Below, piece by piece: positions 1 through 17,600 of a stretch of 64,000 bases of DNA (the first letter of the stretch is position 1; every line of letters starts with the position of its first letter). The notes beneath the pieces are model-generated. The model saw only the letters and a list, made by a program, of their open reading frames with translations, was not told the origin of the DNA and did not search any database. The stretch is from UBA6663 sp044226485 (GTDB taxonomy: Bacteria; Chloroflexota; Anaerolineae; Anaerolineales; UBA6663): NCBI GenBank assembly GCA_044226485.1, contig JBGAGY010000003.1, forward strand, positions 524,504 to 588,503, read 5' to 3'. The position numbers and the translations under genes were made by a program.

Positions 1-2
1 CT

Positions 3-2573
3 GAGCCTGTAGAGGCGCAGGCCCTGCTCGATGAGCAGCGACGGGGCGTCGGCTCACTGCTTGCCCTCGCGCACAGGCTCCCTGAGTCAGTCCCTGCGGA
101 TGTCTGGCTGGTCACACGGGGCGCGCAACCGGTGCCCGAGGTGGTCTCACCGGCGCAGGCGCCCCTGTGGGGCTTCGCGCGCACGCTTGCCCGTGAGCGG
201 ACGGCCTGGCACTTGCGGCGCCTGGACCTCGATCCATCGGCTGAGCGCCAGACTGATGCCCTATTAGCTGAGGTCAGCGGCACGTCCATTGAGGATGAAG
301 TTGCCCTGCGCATGGGCGGCCGCTATGCGGCGCGCCTCGTACGGCGCGCCCTGCCTGTCACCGAGGCCGCCGAGCCCCGTCACCTGGTCGTGGAGGGCCG
401 CGGCCAGCTCGAGCACCTGGTGGTGCGCCCTGCCGAGCGTCGGGCTCCTGGCACGGGCGAGATCGAGATCCGGATTCGGGCGACGGGCCTGAACTTCCGC
501 GATGTGCTCAACGCCCTGGGCCTTTACCCGGGTGAAGCGGGTGCGCTCGGACATGAATGCGCCGGCGTCGTCTCGGCGGTCGGCCCCGATGTGGCCGGGT
601 TCGTCGTCGGTGACCGCGTGATGGCGATCGCGCCGGATTGCTTTGCAACTTACACGGTCACGCCCGCCCTGCTGGCGGTGCCGATCCCATCCGGGCTCGG
701 CTGGGCCGAGGCCGCCACTGTGCCGATCGCTTTCCTGACGGCGTGGTATGGCCTGCGCAGCCTGGCGGATCTGCAGCCCGGCGAACGAGTCCTCATTCAC
801 GCGGCGGCCGGCGGCGTCGGCCTGGCCGCGGTGCAAATCGCGCAGCGGATCGGTGCCGAGGTGTACGCCACCGTCGGCAGCCCGGCCAAGCGCGCGCATC
901 TCGAGGCGATGGGCGTCCGACACATTTTCAATTCGCGGACGCTCGACTTCGCCGACGAGGTGCTGCAACGAACGGATGGGGCCGGTGTGGATGTCGTGCT
1001 CAATTCGCTCACGGGCGATTTCATTCCACGCAGCCTCGACGTGCTGAGGCGCGGCGGCCGTTTTGTCGAGATCGGCAAGCGCGACATCTGGACGCACGAA
1101 CAGGTTCAGGCCTTGAACCGCGACCTGGAGTACTTCATCGTCTATCTGGGCGACGTCTGCGACCGCGATCCTGCTTTGGTCCAAAGCCTCTTCCGGTCCG
1201 TGGCGGACGAGCTCGCCAATGCGCGGTTGCTGCCGCTGCCGCATCGTGAGTTCGCCCTGGCCGGGGCGCAGGACGCCTTCCGCTACATGGCTGGTGCGCG
1301 CCACATCGGCAAAGTCGTCATCCTGCCGCCTTCGATTCTCGACCTGGCAACCCCGGGCACGATCCTGATCACAGGCGGCCTGGGTGGGCTCGGTCTCGTG
1401 ACGGCACAGCGCCTTGTCGAGCTCGGAGCGCGAGACCTCGTCCTCGTCGGCCGCCACGCGCCGACGCCCGAGGCGCAAACGGCCATCGAAAGCCTGACCG
1501 GCACGGGTGCACGCGTCCGCGTGTTCCAGGGCGACGTCTCTCTGCGCGCGGACATCGAGCGAATATTGGGCGAGATCGATCACGCCGGCCCGCCGTTGCG
1601 CGGTGTCATTCACGCCGCCGGCGCCCTGGCGGACGGCCTGATTGACAAGCAGACCTGGACGAGCCTCGAAACGGCCATGGCGCCAAAGATCCTCGGCGCC
1701 TGGAACCTCCACGCGGCGACGCGAGGCTGCGCCCTCGATTTCTTTGTCATGTTCTCGGCGGGCGCGACGCTGCTGGGTATGGTTGGCCAGGCGAACTACG
1801 CGGGGGCTAATGCGTACCTCGACGCTTTGGCCGCTGCCCGCCAGGCTCAAGGCCTTCCGGCCTTAAGCATCGCCTGGGGCGCCTGGGCCGAAACCGGCAT
1901 GGCCGCCCGGCTGGATTCGGCTTCACAACAGCGCCTCCAGCGCCAGGGCATCGAGCTGCTCGCCGTTGAGGATGCCCTGCTCGCGTTCGAACGCGCTCTG
2001 CGCGCTGACGCCGCATACCTCGCGATCCTGACGATGGACTGGGCGCGGTTCGCGCAGTCGCACAAGAACGAGCGCGGGGCGACATTGTTCGACGGGATCC
2101 TCGACCGGAGCGCGCCCGGGCACGACCAGGCACGCGCGCCTGAGCCGGGGCTCGCCGAACGCCTGAACGCGGCGGCACCCAGCCGGCGGCGCAGCCTGAT
2201 GATGAGCCATCTTCAGGAGCAGGCGGGGCGCGTGCTCGGGCTCGACGCAGGCCGGAGCATCGATCCCCACCAGCCGCTGCAGGAACTGGGCATGGACTCG
2301 TTGATGGCGGTAGAGTTACGGAACGCGTTGGGCGCCAGCCTGGCGCGGTCCCTCCCAGCCACACTTCTCTTCGACTATCCGACCCTGGACGACCTGGCGG
2401 GCCACCTGCTGCCGGACGTCGCCCCCACGCCGGCCGAACCCAAGGCCGACGAGTCGCACGCGGTCGCCAACGCCGCCGCGATGGCCGATGTGGCGTCACT
2501 CTCGGAGGATGAAGCCGAAGCGTTGTTGCTGGCGGAGCTCGCTGAACTCAAGGGAAAGATGCGTCATGGCTGA
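3..2573 (+). CDS. Modular type I polyketide synthase, 3' part (ER-KR-ACP visible); PKS1
   Basis: Open from base 3, so the gene begins before the window. Visible in order: the end of a structural KR half (to about nt 330), an enoylreductase (about nt 390-1315, nucleotide-binding stretch HAAAGGVGLAAVQ), a ketoreductase (about nt 1357-1900, TGGLGGLGL) and an acyl carrier protein with the phosphopantetheine Ser in GMDSLMA (codon 2298-2300). The module would reduce a beta-keto group fully if a DH lies upstream. The KR keeps its Tyr (codon 1797) and Lys, but the residue 13 positions before the Tyr, normally the catalytic Ser, is Ala (codon 1758, FSAGA). The C-terminal acidic helix LSEDEAEALLLAELAEL resembles the ACP-side docking tails of cyanobacterial and myxobacterial synthases. 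The gene overlaps the next by 8 nt, implying coupled translation. Whether KS, AT and DH lie upstream cannot be seen. Confidence 0.93.
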   Translation, partial: EPVEAQALLDEQRRGVGSLLALAHRLPESVPADVWLVTRGAQPVPEVVSPAQAPLWGFARTLARERTAWHLRRLDLDPSAERQTDALLAEVSGTSIEDEVALRMGGRYAARLVRRALPVTEAAEPRHLVVEGRGQLEHLVVRPAERRAPGTGEIEIRIRATGLNFRDVLNALGLYPGEAGALGHECAGVVSAVGPDVAGFVVGDRVMAIAPDCFATYTVTPALLAVPIPSGLGWAEAATVPIAFLTAWYGLRSLADLQPGERVLIHAAAGGVGLAAVQIAQRIGAEVYATVGSPAKRAHLEAMGVRHIFNSRTLDFADEVLQRTDGAGVDVVLNSLTGDFIPRSLDVLRRGGRFVEIGKRDIWTHEQVQALNRDLEYFIVYLGDVCDRDPALVQSLFRSVADELANARLLPLPHREFALAGAQDAFRYMAGARHIGKVVILPPSILDLATPGTILITGGLGGLGLVTAQRLVELGARDLVLVGRHAPTPEAQTAIESLTGTGARVRVFQGDVSLRADIERILGEIDHAGPPLRGVIHAAGALADGLIDKQTWTSLETAMAPKILGAWNLHAATRGCALDFFVMFSAGATLLGMVGQANYAGANAYLDALAAARQAQGLPALSIAWGAWAETGMAARLDSASQQRLQRQGIELLAVEDALLAFERALRADAAYLAILTMDWARFAQSHKNERGATLFDGILDRSAPGHDQARAPEPGLAERLNAAAPSRRRSLMMSHLQEQAGRVLGLDAGRSIDPHQPLQELGMDSLMAVELRNALGASLARSLPATLLFDYPTLDDLAGHLLPDVAPTPAEPKADESHAVANAAAMADVASLSEDEAEALLLAELAELKGKMRHG

Positions 2574-5500
2574 GACCGGCGAACCGTTGTCCCCCCTCAA
2601 GCAGGCCCTCGTGCAGCTGCGCGAGATGCGTGCGCGCCTGGAGACGATCGAAGCGGCGCGCTCCGAGCCAGTAGCGATCGTGGGAGTCGGGCTGCGCCTA
2701 CCGGGCGGCGCCGACACGCCGGAGGCCTTCTGGCAGCTCCTGCGCGATGGGGTCGACACGATCAGTGAAGTCCCGGGCGACCGCTGGGATGTGGATGCAC
2801 TGTTCGACCCCGACCCGGCATCCGCCGGAAAAATGACGACGCGCTTCGGCGCATTCTTGAAAGACGTCGATCGCTTCGACGCAGCCTATTTCGGCATCTC
2901 ACCACGCGAAGCGGCCAGCCTGGATCCTCAGCAGCGTCTGCTGCTGGAAGTGACCTGGGAAGCGCTCGGGCGGGCCGGCCAGGCGCCCGACAGATTGGCC
3001 GGCAGCCAGACGGGCGTGTACGTGGGGTTCGCCAACAGCGACTACTTCCGCCAGATCTATGCGGACCTCGCGCAGATCGACGCGTACACCGGCACGGGCA
3101 ACGCGGGCAGCGTGGCGGCCGGCCGGATCGCTTACCTGCTCGGCCTTCATGGGCCCTGCCTGACCCTGGACACGGCCTGCTCGTCGTCGCTCGTCGCCGT
3201 TCATCTCGCGGTGCAGGGCTTGCGCCGCCGCGAGTGCGACCTCGCACTGGCTGGCGGCGTCAACCTGATCCTGTCGCCCGAGGTCAACATCAACTTCTCG
3301 AAGGCCCAGGGCATGATGGCGCCGGACGGGCGGTGCAAAACCTTCGACGCCCGCGCCGACGGTTACGTCCGCGGCGAGGGCTGCGCCATGGTCGTGCTCA
3401 AGCGGCTGTCCGATGCGCAGGCCCAGGGCGACCCCATCCTGGCTGTGATCCGCGGCACCGCGATCAACCACGACGGCCGCAGCAGTGGGCTGACGGCGCC
3501 GAATGGGCCGGCACAGGAGTCCGTGATCCGCGCAGCCCTGGACGACGCCGGCCTGCGTCCCGACGAGATCGACTACGTCGAAGCGCATGGCACCGGCACG
3601 TCCCTGGGGGATCCGATCGAGGTCGGGGCGATTGCGGCCGCGCTGGGCGCGGGGCGTGATGCGGATCATCCGCTGTGGATCGGCTCGCTGAAAACGAACA
3701 TGGGCCATCTCGAGTCTGCCGCCGGGATCGCGGGGCTGATCAAGACCGCGTTGGCGCTCCAGCATGGCCAGATCCCGCCGCATCTGCATTTCGAGACGCC
3801 CAGCCCGCACATCGCATGGAACCAATATCCGATCGCCGTGCCGACAGCTCAGACGCTTTGGCCGGTCCACGACGGCCCAAGGTTCGCCGGGGTGAGTTCG
3901 TTCGGGTTCAGCGGGACCAATGCCCATGTCATCCTGGGTTCAGCGCCCGAGCCCGAGTCGGTGGCTGCCGAAGGTGCGCGGCCGCTGCAATTGATGACGT
4001 TGTCGGCGCGCACGGAGCCGGCTTTGCGCGCCTCCGCGGCCGCATTGGCGAAACATCTGGAAGAGCATCCACACCTCTCCCTGGCGGACGTCGCGCTCAC
4101 GCTCAACACCGGGCGCCCGGCGCTGGCTCATCGTCTCGTCGTCCCGGCCGCATCACTGGTGCAGGCGCGCGACGGCCTGGCCGCGTTTGCAGCCGATCCG
4201 TCGTCCGCCGCGATCCGCGGCGTCGCGCAGCCCGGCGCACGACCTGAGGTCGCGTTCTTGTTCACGGGCCAGGGCTCGCACTACCCGGGCATGGGCCGAG
4301 GATTATATGAGGCCGAGCCCGTTTTCCGCGAGGTCATCGACCAGTGCGACGAGTTCCTGCGTCGCCCGCTCGGGCAATCGCTCAGGGCCGTGCTCTTCGG
4401 CGAGGCCGGGACCGAACAACTGCTCGATGAGATGCGCTATGCGCAGCCCGCGATTTTCGCGCTCGACGTCGCGCTCGCCCGGCTCTGGCGCTCGTGGGGA
4501 GTCGAGCCCGCCTTCGTCGCGGGCCACAGCCTTGGCGAATACGCCGCAGCCTGCGTCGCCGGGGTCTTCAGCCTGGCGGACGGGCTCAAGCTCGTCGCCG
4601 CGCGTGGCCGGTTGATGACCGACCTGCACGAGCGCGGCGCCATGGTGACCGTTTTCGCCGATGAGGCCCGCGTCGCCGCCGCATTGGCGCCCTTCGCGGC
4701 CGACGCTGCCATCGCCGCGGTTAACGGGCCCGAGACCGTCGTGATCTCGGGTCGTGGCGCCGCCGTCGACGAGGTCGTCGCGCGGCTGAAGGCCGATCGG
4801 GTCCGCTCACGGCCGCTGCCCATCGCCCAGGCCTCCCACTCGCCGTTGATCGAGCCGATCCTCGACGAATTCGCAACCGTCGCCGCTGAAGTTGCATACA
4901 GGCCACCAGAGATCGCGCTCATCTCGGGCGTGACAGGCCAGGAGGCCGACGCCGCCCTGGTCGGACAGCCCGGCTACTGGCGCCGCCATTTCCGCGAGAC
5001 CGTCAGGTTCGCGGCCGTGATGCGCACGCTGGACAGGTCAGGCGTGCGCGCCTATGTGGACGTCGGCCCGAACCCGATGCTGCTCAGCCTGGGCCAGCGC
5101 TGCGTGACCGACGAGGCGCAGTCCCTGTGGCTGCCGTCGTTGCGTCAGGGCCGTGGTGACCACGATCAGATCCTCGAGAGCCTGGGAGCCCTGTTCGTCA
5201 ACGGCGTCGAAGTTGACTGGGACGCGATCGAGCGGGCCGGTGGCCCGGCGCATCGTGTCGTCCTGCCCACATACCCGTGGGAGCGCAAGTCGTTCTGGTG
5301 GTCGTCGGCGCCGGGCGTCACGGCGCATGTGGCCGCGAGCCCCGCTCAGCGCTGGGTCGACGCCGTCGAGGCCGCGCGGCTACAGGCCGGACAGGCGCCG
5401 CTCGACCTGAACCTCGGCGACTATCCCGAGGTGTGGCGCACGCTTGACGCGCTCACGGCCGCCTACGCTCGCAACACTCTGGCGGCCCTGGGGCTGTTCC

Positions 5501-6978
5501 AGACGGATGGCGAGGTCCGCACGGCGGATGAGGTCGTCGCGGCGGGCCGGATCAAGACGACGTATCGGCACCTGATGGAGCGTTGGTTGACCGCGCTGAC
5601 CGTCGACGGAAGTCTGCAGGCATTGCCGGCGGATCGGTTTCGGGCGGACCAGGCGCTCACGACGATCGACCTGGCACCTCTCTGGAGCCAGGCCGAGGCG
5701 GCGCTCGCGAAACTTCCGTTCCTCATCGACTACGTCCGGCGCTGCGGCGACCTGCTGCCGGCGGTCTTGACCGGCGCCGAGAGCGCACTCGAGACCCTGT
5801 TCCCGGGCGGTTCGGATGAGACGGCTGAGGCCATCTACCGGCACTGGGCCCTGGCGCGCTACTTCAACGGCATCGTGCGCGCCGCCGTCGACGGCGCGGG
5901 CCGACGGCTCCCGGCGAACAGCCCGTTGCGCATCATCGAGGTCGGCGCCGGCACAGGCGCCACGACGGCGTCGGTGCTGCCGGCGCTCGATCCAGCGCGG
6001 GCGCAGTACCGGTTCACGGATGTGTCTGACGTGTTCCTGAGCCGGGCAGCAGAGAAGTTCGGAGCTTTCCCGTTCGTGCGCTACGGCCTGCTCGACGTCG
6101 AGCGCTCGGCCGAGGCGCAGGGCCTTGCGCCGCACGCCTTCGACGTCGTGATTGCGGCCAACGTCCTGCACGCCACGCCCGACCTGCGTGCGACGCTGGG
6201 CCACGTGCGCGAGTTGCTGAGCGCCGATGGCGTGCTCGTGCTGTACGAGGCGACGCGGGCGCAGCCCTGGTTCGACATGACCACCGGCCTGATCGAGGGC
6301 TGGCAGAAGTTCGACGATGGCCTGCGCGACGATTCGCCGCTCCTGCCGCCTTCCACCTGGCGGGATATCCTCGGCGCCGCCGGCTTCGACGCTGTCGAGG
6401 TCTTCCCTGAGGCGGGTTCTCCAGCTGAGATCCTGGGCCAGCACGTGATCCTGGCGCGCGGCCCGGCCGGCGTCATCAGCCAGTCGTTCACGGGCGCATC
6501 CGATGCGCTCGCCCCGACCGCGACGCAGCCGGCCCAACCACAGGCTGCAGCCGATACATTCAGACGACTGTGGGACGAGGCGCCGCAGGCCGAGCGGCAG
6601 GATCTGCTCGCCGAGCACGTCCGCCAGACGGTGGCGCGCGTGTTGCGGCTGGACCCGTCAGCCGTCGATCGGCGCGGCCGCCTGATGGATCTCGGCGTCG
6701 ACTCGTTGATGGCCCTCGAGTTGCGCAACCTGCTGACGCGCAGCCTCGGCCTGGAAAAACCGCTGCCCGCGACTCTGATCTTCGATCACCCCACCATCGA
6801 GGCGGTCGCCGCGCACCTGGCGGCGCACGTCCTCGACGGCTCGACCCAGGCGGCCGCCGCCGTGACGACGCCCGAGCCTGCGACGCCCTCGACATTGTCG
6901 CCGGCTGAGCTCGAGGCGCTCTCCGACGAGGATGTCGAAGCGATGTTGCTCGAGAAGCTCAAATCACTGGACCAATGA
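2566..6978 (+). CDS. Type I PKS module KS-AT-cMT-ACP; PKS2
   Basis: A 1470-residue one-module synthase. The ATG at 2566 is chosen because the typical docking helix LSPLKQALVQL then starts at residue 8. KS about 34-460 (Cys205 in DTACSSS; EAHGTGT and KTNMGH histidines present). AT about 565-860 with Ser655 in GHSLGE; the specificity loop reads QASH, nearer the YASH of methylmalonyl-type ATs than the HAFH of malonyl types. C-methyltransferase about 1000-1300 (VGAGTGATT at about 1123; NVLHAT carries the likely catalytic His). ACP with GVDSLMA near residue 1378. No KR, DH or ER is present, so the beta-keto group should stay while the alpha carbon is methylated; a methylmalonyl extender would give a gem-dimethyl. 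It ends with the docking helix LSDEDVEAMLLEKLKSL. PKS3 begins 16 bp later. Confidence 0.95.
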   Translation: MAETGEPLSPLKQALVQLREMRARLETIEAARSEPVAIVGVGLRLPGGADTPEAFWQLLRDGVDTISEVPGDRWDVDALFDPDPASAGKMTTRFGAFLKDVDRFDAAYFGISPREAASLDPQQRLLLEVTWEALGRAGQAPDRLAGSQTGVYVGFANSDYFRQIYADLAQIDAYTGTGNAGSVAAGRIAYLLGLHGPCLTLDTACSSSLVAVHLAVQGLRRRECDLALAGGVNLILSPEVNINFSKAQGMMAPDGRCKTFDARADGYVRGEGCAMVVLKRLSDAQAQGDPILAVIRGTAINHDGRSSGLTAPNGPAQESVIRAALDDAGLRPDEIDYVEAHGTGTSLGDPIEVGAIAAALGAGRDADHPLWIGSLKTNMGHLESAAGIAGLIKTALALQHGQIPPHLHFETPSPHIAWNQYPIAVPTAQTLWPVHDGPRFAGVSSFGFSGTNAHVILGSAPEPESVAAEGARPLQLMTLSARTEPALRASAAALAKHLEEHPHLSLADVALTLNTGRPALAHRLVVPAASLVQARDGLAAFAADPSSAAIRGVAQPGARPEVAFLFTGQGSHYPGMGRGLYEAEPVFREVIDQCDEFLRRPLGQSLRAVLFGEAGTEQLLDEMRYAQPAIFALDVALARLWRSWGVEPAFVAGHSLGEYAAACVAGVFSLADGLKLVAARGRLMTDLHERGAMVTVFADEARVAAALAPFAADAAIAAVNGPETVVISGRGAAVDEVVARLKADRVRSRPLPIAQASHSPLIEPILDEFATVAAEVAYRPPEIALISGVTGQEADAALVGQPGYWRRHFRETVRFAAVMRTLDRSGVRAYVDVGPNPMLLSLGQRCVTDEAQSLWLPSLRQGRGDHDQILESLGALFVNGVEVDWDAIERAGGPAHRVVLPTYPWERKSFWWSSAPGVTAHVAASPAQRWVDAVEAARLQAGQAPLDLNLGDYPEVWRTLDALTAAYARNTLAALGLFQTDGEVRTADEVVAAGRIKTTYRHLMERWLTALTVDGSLQALPADRFRADQALTTIDLAPLWSQAEAALAKLPFLIDYVRRCGDLLPAVLTGAESALETLFPGGSDETAEAIYRHWALARYFNGIVRAAVDGAGRRLPANSPLRIIEVGAGTGATTASVLPALDPARAQYRFTDVSDVFLSRAAEKFGAFPFVRYGLLDVERSAEAQGLAPHAFDVVIAANVLHATPDLRATLGHVRELLSADGVLVLYEATRAQPWFDMTTGLIEGWQKFDDGLRDDSPLLPPSTWRDILGAAGFDAVEVFPEAGSPAEILGQHVILARGPAGVISQSFTGASDALAPTATQPAQPQAAADTFRRLWDEAPQAERQDLLAEHVRQTVARVLRLDPSAVDRRGRLMDLGVDSLMALELRNLLTRSLGLEKPLPATLIFDHPTIEAVAAHLAAHVLDGSTQAAAAVTTPEPATPSTLSPAELEALSDEDVEAMLLEKLKSLDQ

Positions 6979-6994
6979 GGATGCGTTCACACCC

Positions 6995-14596
<7,602 letters not shown>

Positions 14597-14626
14597 AACG
14601 GCCGGATGAGGCCGACGGGACAGATC

Positions 14627-17600
14627 ATGAGCGATTTTCGCGACCGGATCAGCAAACTCTCGCCCAAGCGCCTGGCGCTGCTCGCGCTGGAACTCCAGGC
14701 GCGCGTCGAGGCTCTCGAGAGCCACAAGGGCGAACCGATCGCCGTCATCGGGCTGAGCTGCCGCTTCCCAGGGGCAGAGGACGCCGATGCATTCTGGCAG
14801 CTCCTGCGTGACGGGGTCGACGCGATCACGGAGATCCCGGCCTCGCGCTGGGACGTGGCGGCGCTGTACGATGCGGACCCGAACAGCCCGGGCAAGATCG
14901 CGACCCGCTGGGGCGGCTTCGTCAAGGACCCCGATCGGTTCGAGCCGCAGTTGTTCGGCATCGCTCCACGCGAAGCCGAGAGCATGGACCCGCAGCAGCG
15001 CCTGCTGCTCGAGGTCGCCTGGGAGGCGCTCGAGGACGCCGGCTATGCGCCGGATCGCCTGAATGGATCCTCGACCGGCGTGTTCGTCGGACTGTGCAAC
15101 AGCGACTACCCGCAGATGCAGCTGGCCGATCAGCGCGACTCGCTCGACATGTACTTCGCCACCGGCGGCGCGCACAGCGTCGCGGCGGGACGGATCTCAT
15201 ACGTGTTGGGCCTGCAGGGCCCGGCCCTGGCTGTCGATACCGCCTGCTCGTCATCGCTCGTCGCCGTGCACCTGGCCATGAACAGCCTGCGGCGCGGCGA
15301 GTGCCGCCTGGCCCTGGCCGGCGGAGCGAACCTGATCCTCTCGCCCGACACAACGATCGCGCTCTCGCGGGCCAAGATGATGGCGGGCGACGGCCGCTGC
15401 AAGGCGTTCGCCGCCGATGCCGACGGGTTTGTACGCTCCGAGGGCTGCGGCCTGATCGCGCTCAAGCGCCTGTCCGACGCCGTCGCCGACGGCGACCGCA
15501 TCCTGGCGACCCTCGTCGGATCGGCCGTCAATCAGGACGGCCGCAGCAATGGCCTGACCGCGCCCAACGGCCCGTCCCAGGTCTCGGTCATTCGCCAGGC
15601 CCTGCGCGACGCAGGCGTGAACGGTGCGGATCTCGACTACGTGGAAACTCACGGCACGGGCACGTCGCTCGGCGATCCGATCGAGGCCCAGGCGCTCGGC
15701 GCAGCCCTCGGCGCGGACCGGCCGGCGGATCGGCCGCTGCGCATCGGCTCGGTCAAGACGAACATTGGGCATGCCGAATCAGCGGCCGGGATCGCCGGGC
15801 TGATCAAAGTGATCCTGTCCCTGCAGCATGGTGAGATCCCGCCGCAGCTGCACTTCACGGCGCCCAACCCGCACATCGCGTGGGACGAGCTGCCGCTTGA
15901 GGTGCTGACGCGCCCGAGTGCCTGGGCGGCCAGCGATCGCCGGCGCCTGGCCGGCGTCAGCTCCTTCGGCTTCAGCGGGACCAACGCGCACATCATCCTC
16001 GGCGAGGCCGAGCCCGCCCCGACCGGACCCGCGCAAGACGAGCGACCGCTGCACGTCCTCGCCCTTTCGGCGCGCGATGAGGACGCGCTTCGCACCCTGG
16101 CCGGGCGTTACGTGGAACGCTTCGCGGCAGAGCCGACCCTGTCCCTGGCCGACGCCTGCTACACCGCCCATGTCGGGCGGGCGCGCTGGCCCCACCGCCT
16201 CGCCATCGTGGCGCGCGACCTGAACGAGGCCGGGGCGAAGCTGCAAACCGCCTGGGCGGATGAGTCCCCCGGCGCCTATCGCGGCCGCGCCGCCGGCGAC
16301 CGCGGCGTCGGGGCAGCGTTCCTCTTCACGGGCCAGGGATCGCAGTACGCGGGCATGGGCAAGCGGCTCTATGAACTCGAACCAACGTTTCGCCGTGTGA
16401 TCGACGAGGCGGATGCGTTTCTGCACCCCTTGCTCGATCGCCCGCTGTCAGCCCTGCTGTTCGATGCCGACGCTCCGCTGGACGACATGACGTTCACGCA
16501 GCCGGCGCTCTTCGCCCTTCAGGCAGGGCTGGCGGCGATGTGGCGCTCGTGGGGCGTATGGCCAACTGCCGTCCTCGGACACAGCGCCGGAGAGTTGGCT
16601 GCGGCGCATATCGCCGGGGTCTTCAGCCTGCAAGACGGGTTGAGGCTCGCTGCGGCGCGCGGCCGCCTGATGCAGTCCGCGCCGAAGGGCGGCATGGCCT
16701 CGGTCTTCGCCTCCGAGGCAGCCGTCGCGGATGTGGTGCGCGGAATCCCCGGGCGGGTCGAGATCGCGGTCGTCAATGGCGCCGAGCACGTCGCCATCTC
16801 CGGCGAACCGGTGGCCGTGGACGCCGCCCTCGAAGCTCTGCGCGCGCGTGGGATTCGATCGCGGCGCCTCAACGTGTCGGTCGCGGCCCACTCGCCGCTG
16901 ATGGAACCGATCCTCGAGGCGTTCATGCGGGTCGCGGCCGAGGTCCAGTACTCGCCCCCGCAACTGACGCTGGTGAGCTGCGTGACGGGCCGCCCTGTGG
17001 AGGCCGACGTCGCCGGGCCTGAGTTCTGGCGCCGGCATTTGCGATCGGCCGTACGTTTCGATCAGGCCATCGCCGAGCTCGACCGGCAGGGCTATCGGCA
17101 CTTCGTCGAGATCGGGCCGACGCCGACCCTGATCCCGCTCGCGCAGCGCTGCGTGCCGGGCAGCGGCCAGCTGTGGGCTTCGTCACTGCGCCAGGGTTTC
17201 GATGATTGGGCGCACGTTGCCGCCAACGCGGCCGATGCATTCGTCCACGGCATCGACGTCGATTGGGCCGCCTTCGACGGCGGTGAGTCGCGCGCGCGGG
17301 TCTCGCTCCCAACGTATCCTTTTCAGCGCGAGCGCTACTGGTTCCGGGCCGCGTCAGGGCGGACCGCCACGCCGCCGAGCCGGGCCGCGAACGGCCACCC
17401 CCTCCTGGGCCGTCGCCTGAGATCGCCCGCCCTCGAGGGCGTCGTCTTCGAAACCGAGCTCAACGCAACCTGGCCCGACTTCCTGTCGCACCATCAGGTG
17501 CACGGGCTGAGCGTGTTGCCCTCGCCGGCCTATCTTGAGATGGCGCTCTCGGGCGCGGCCCAAGCCTTTGGCTCAGAGCCTTACGCGATCGAGGGCTTCA

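Noticed and set aside
264..1850. A 528-codon open frame on the minus strand opposite PKS1
   Set aside because: High-GC shadow of the PKS reading frame; its translation has no family motifs, and the plus-strand domains are unambiguous.
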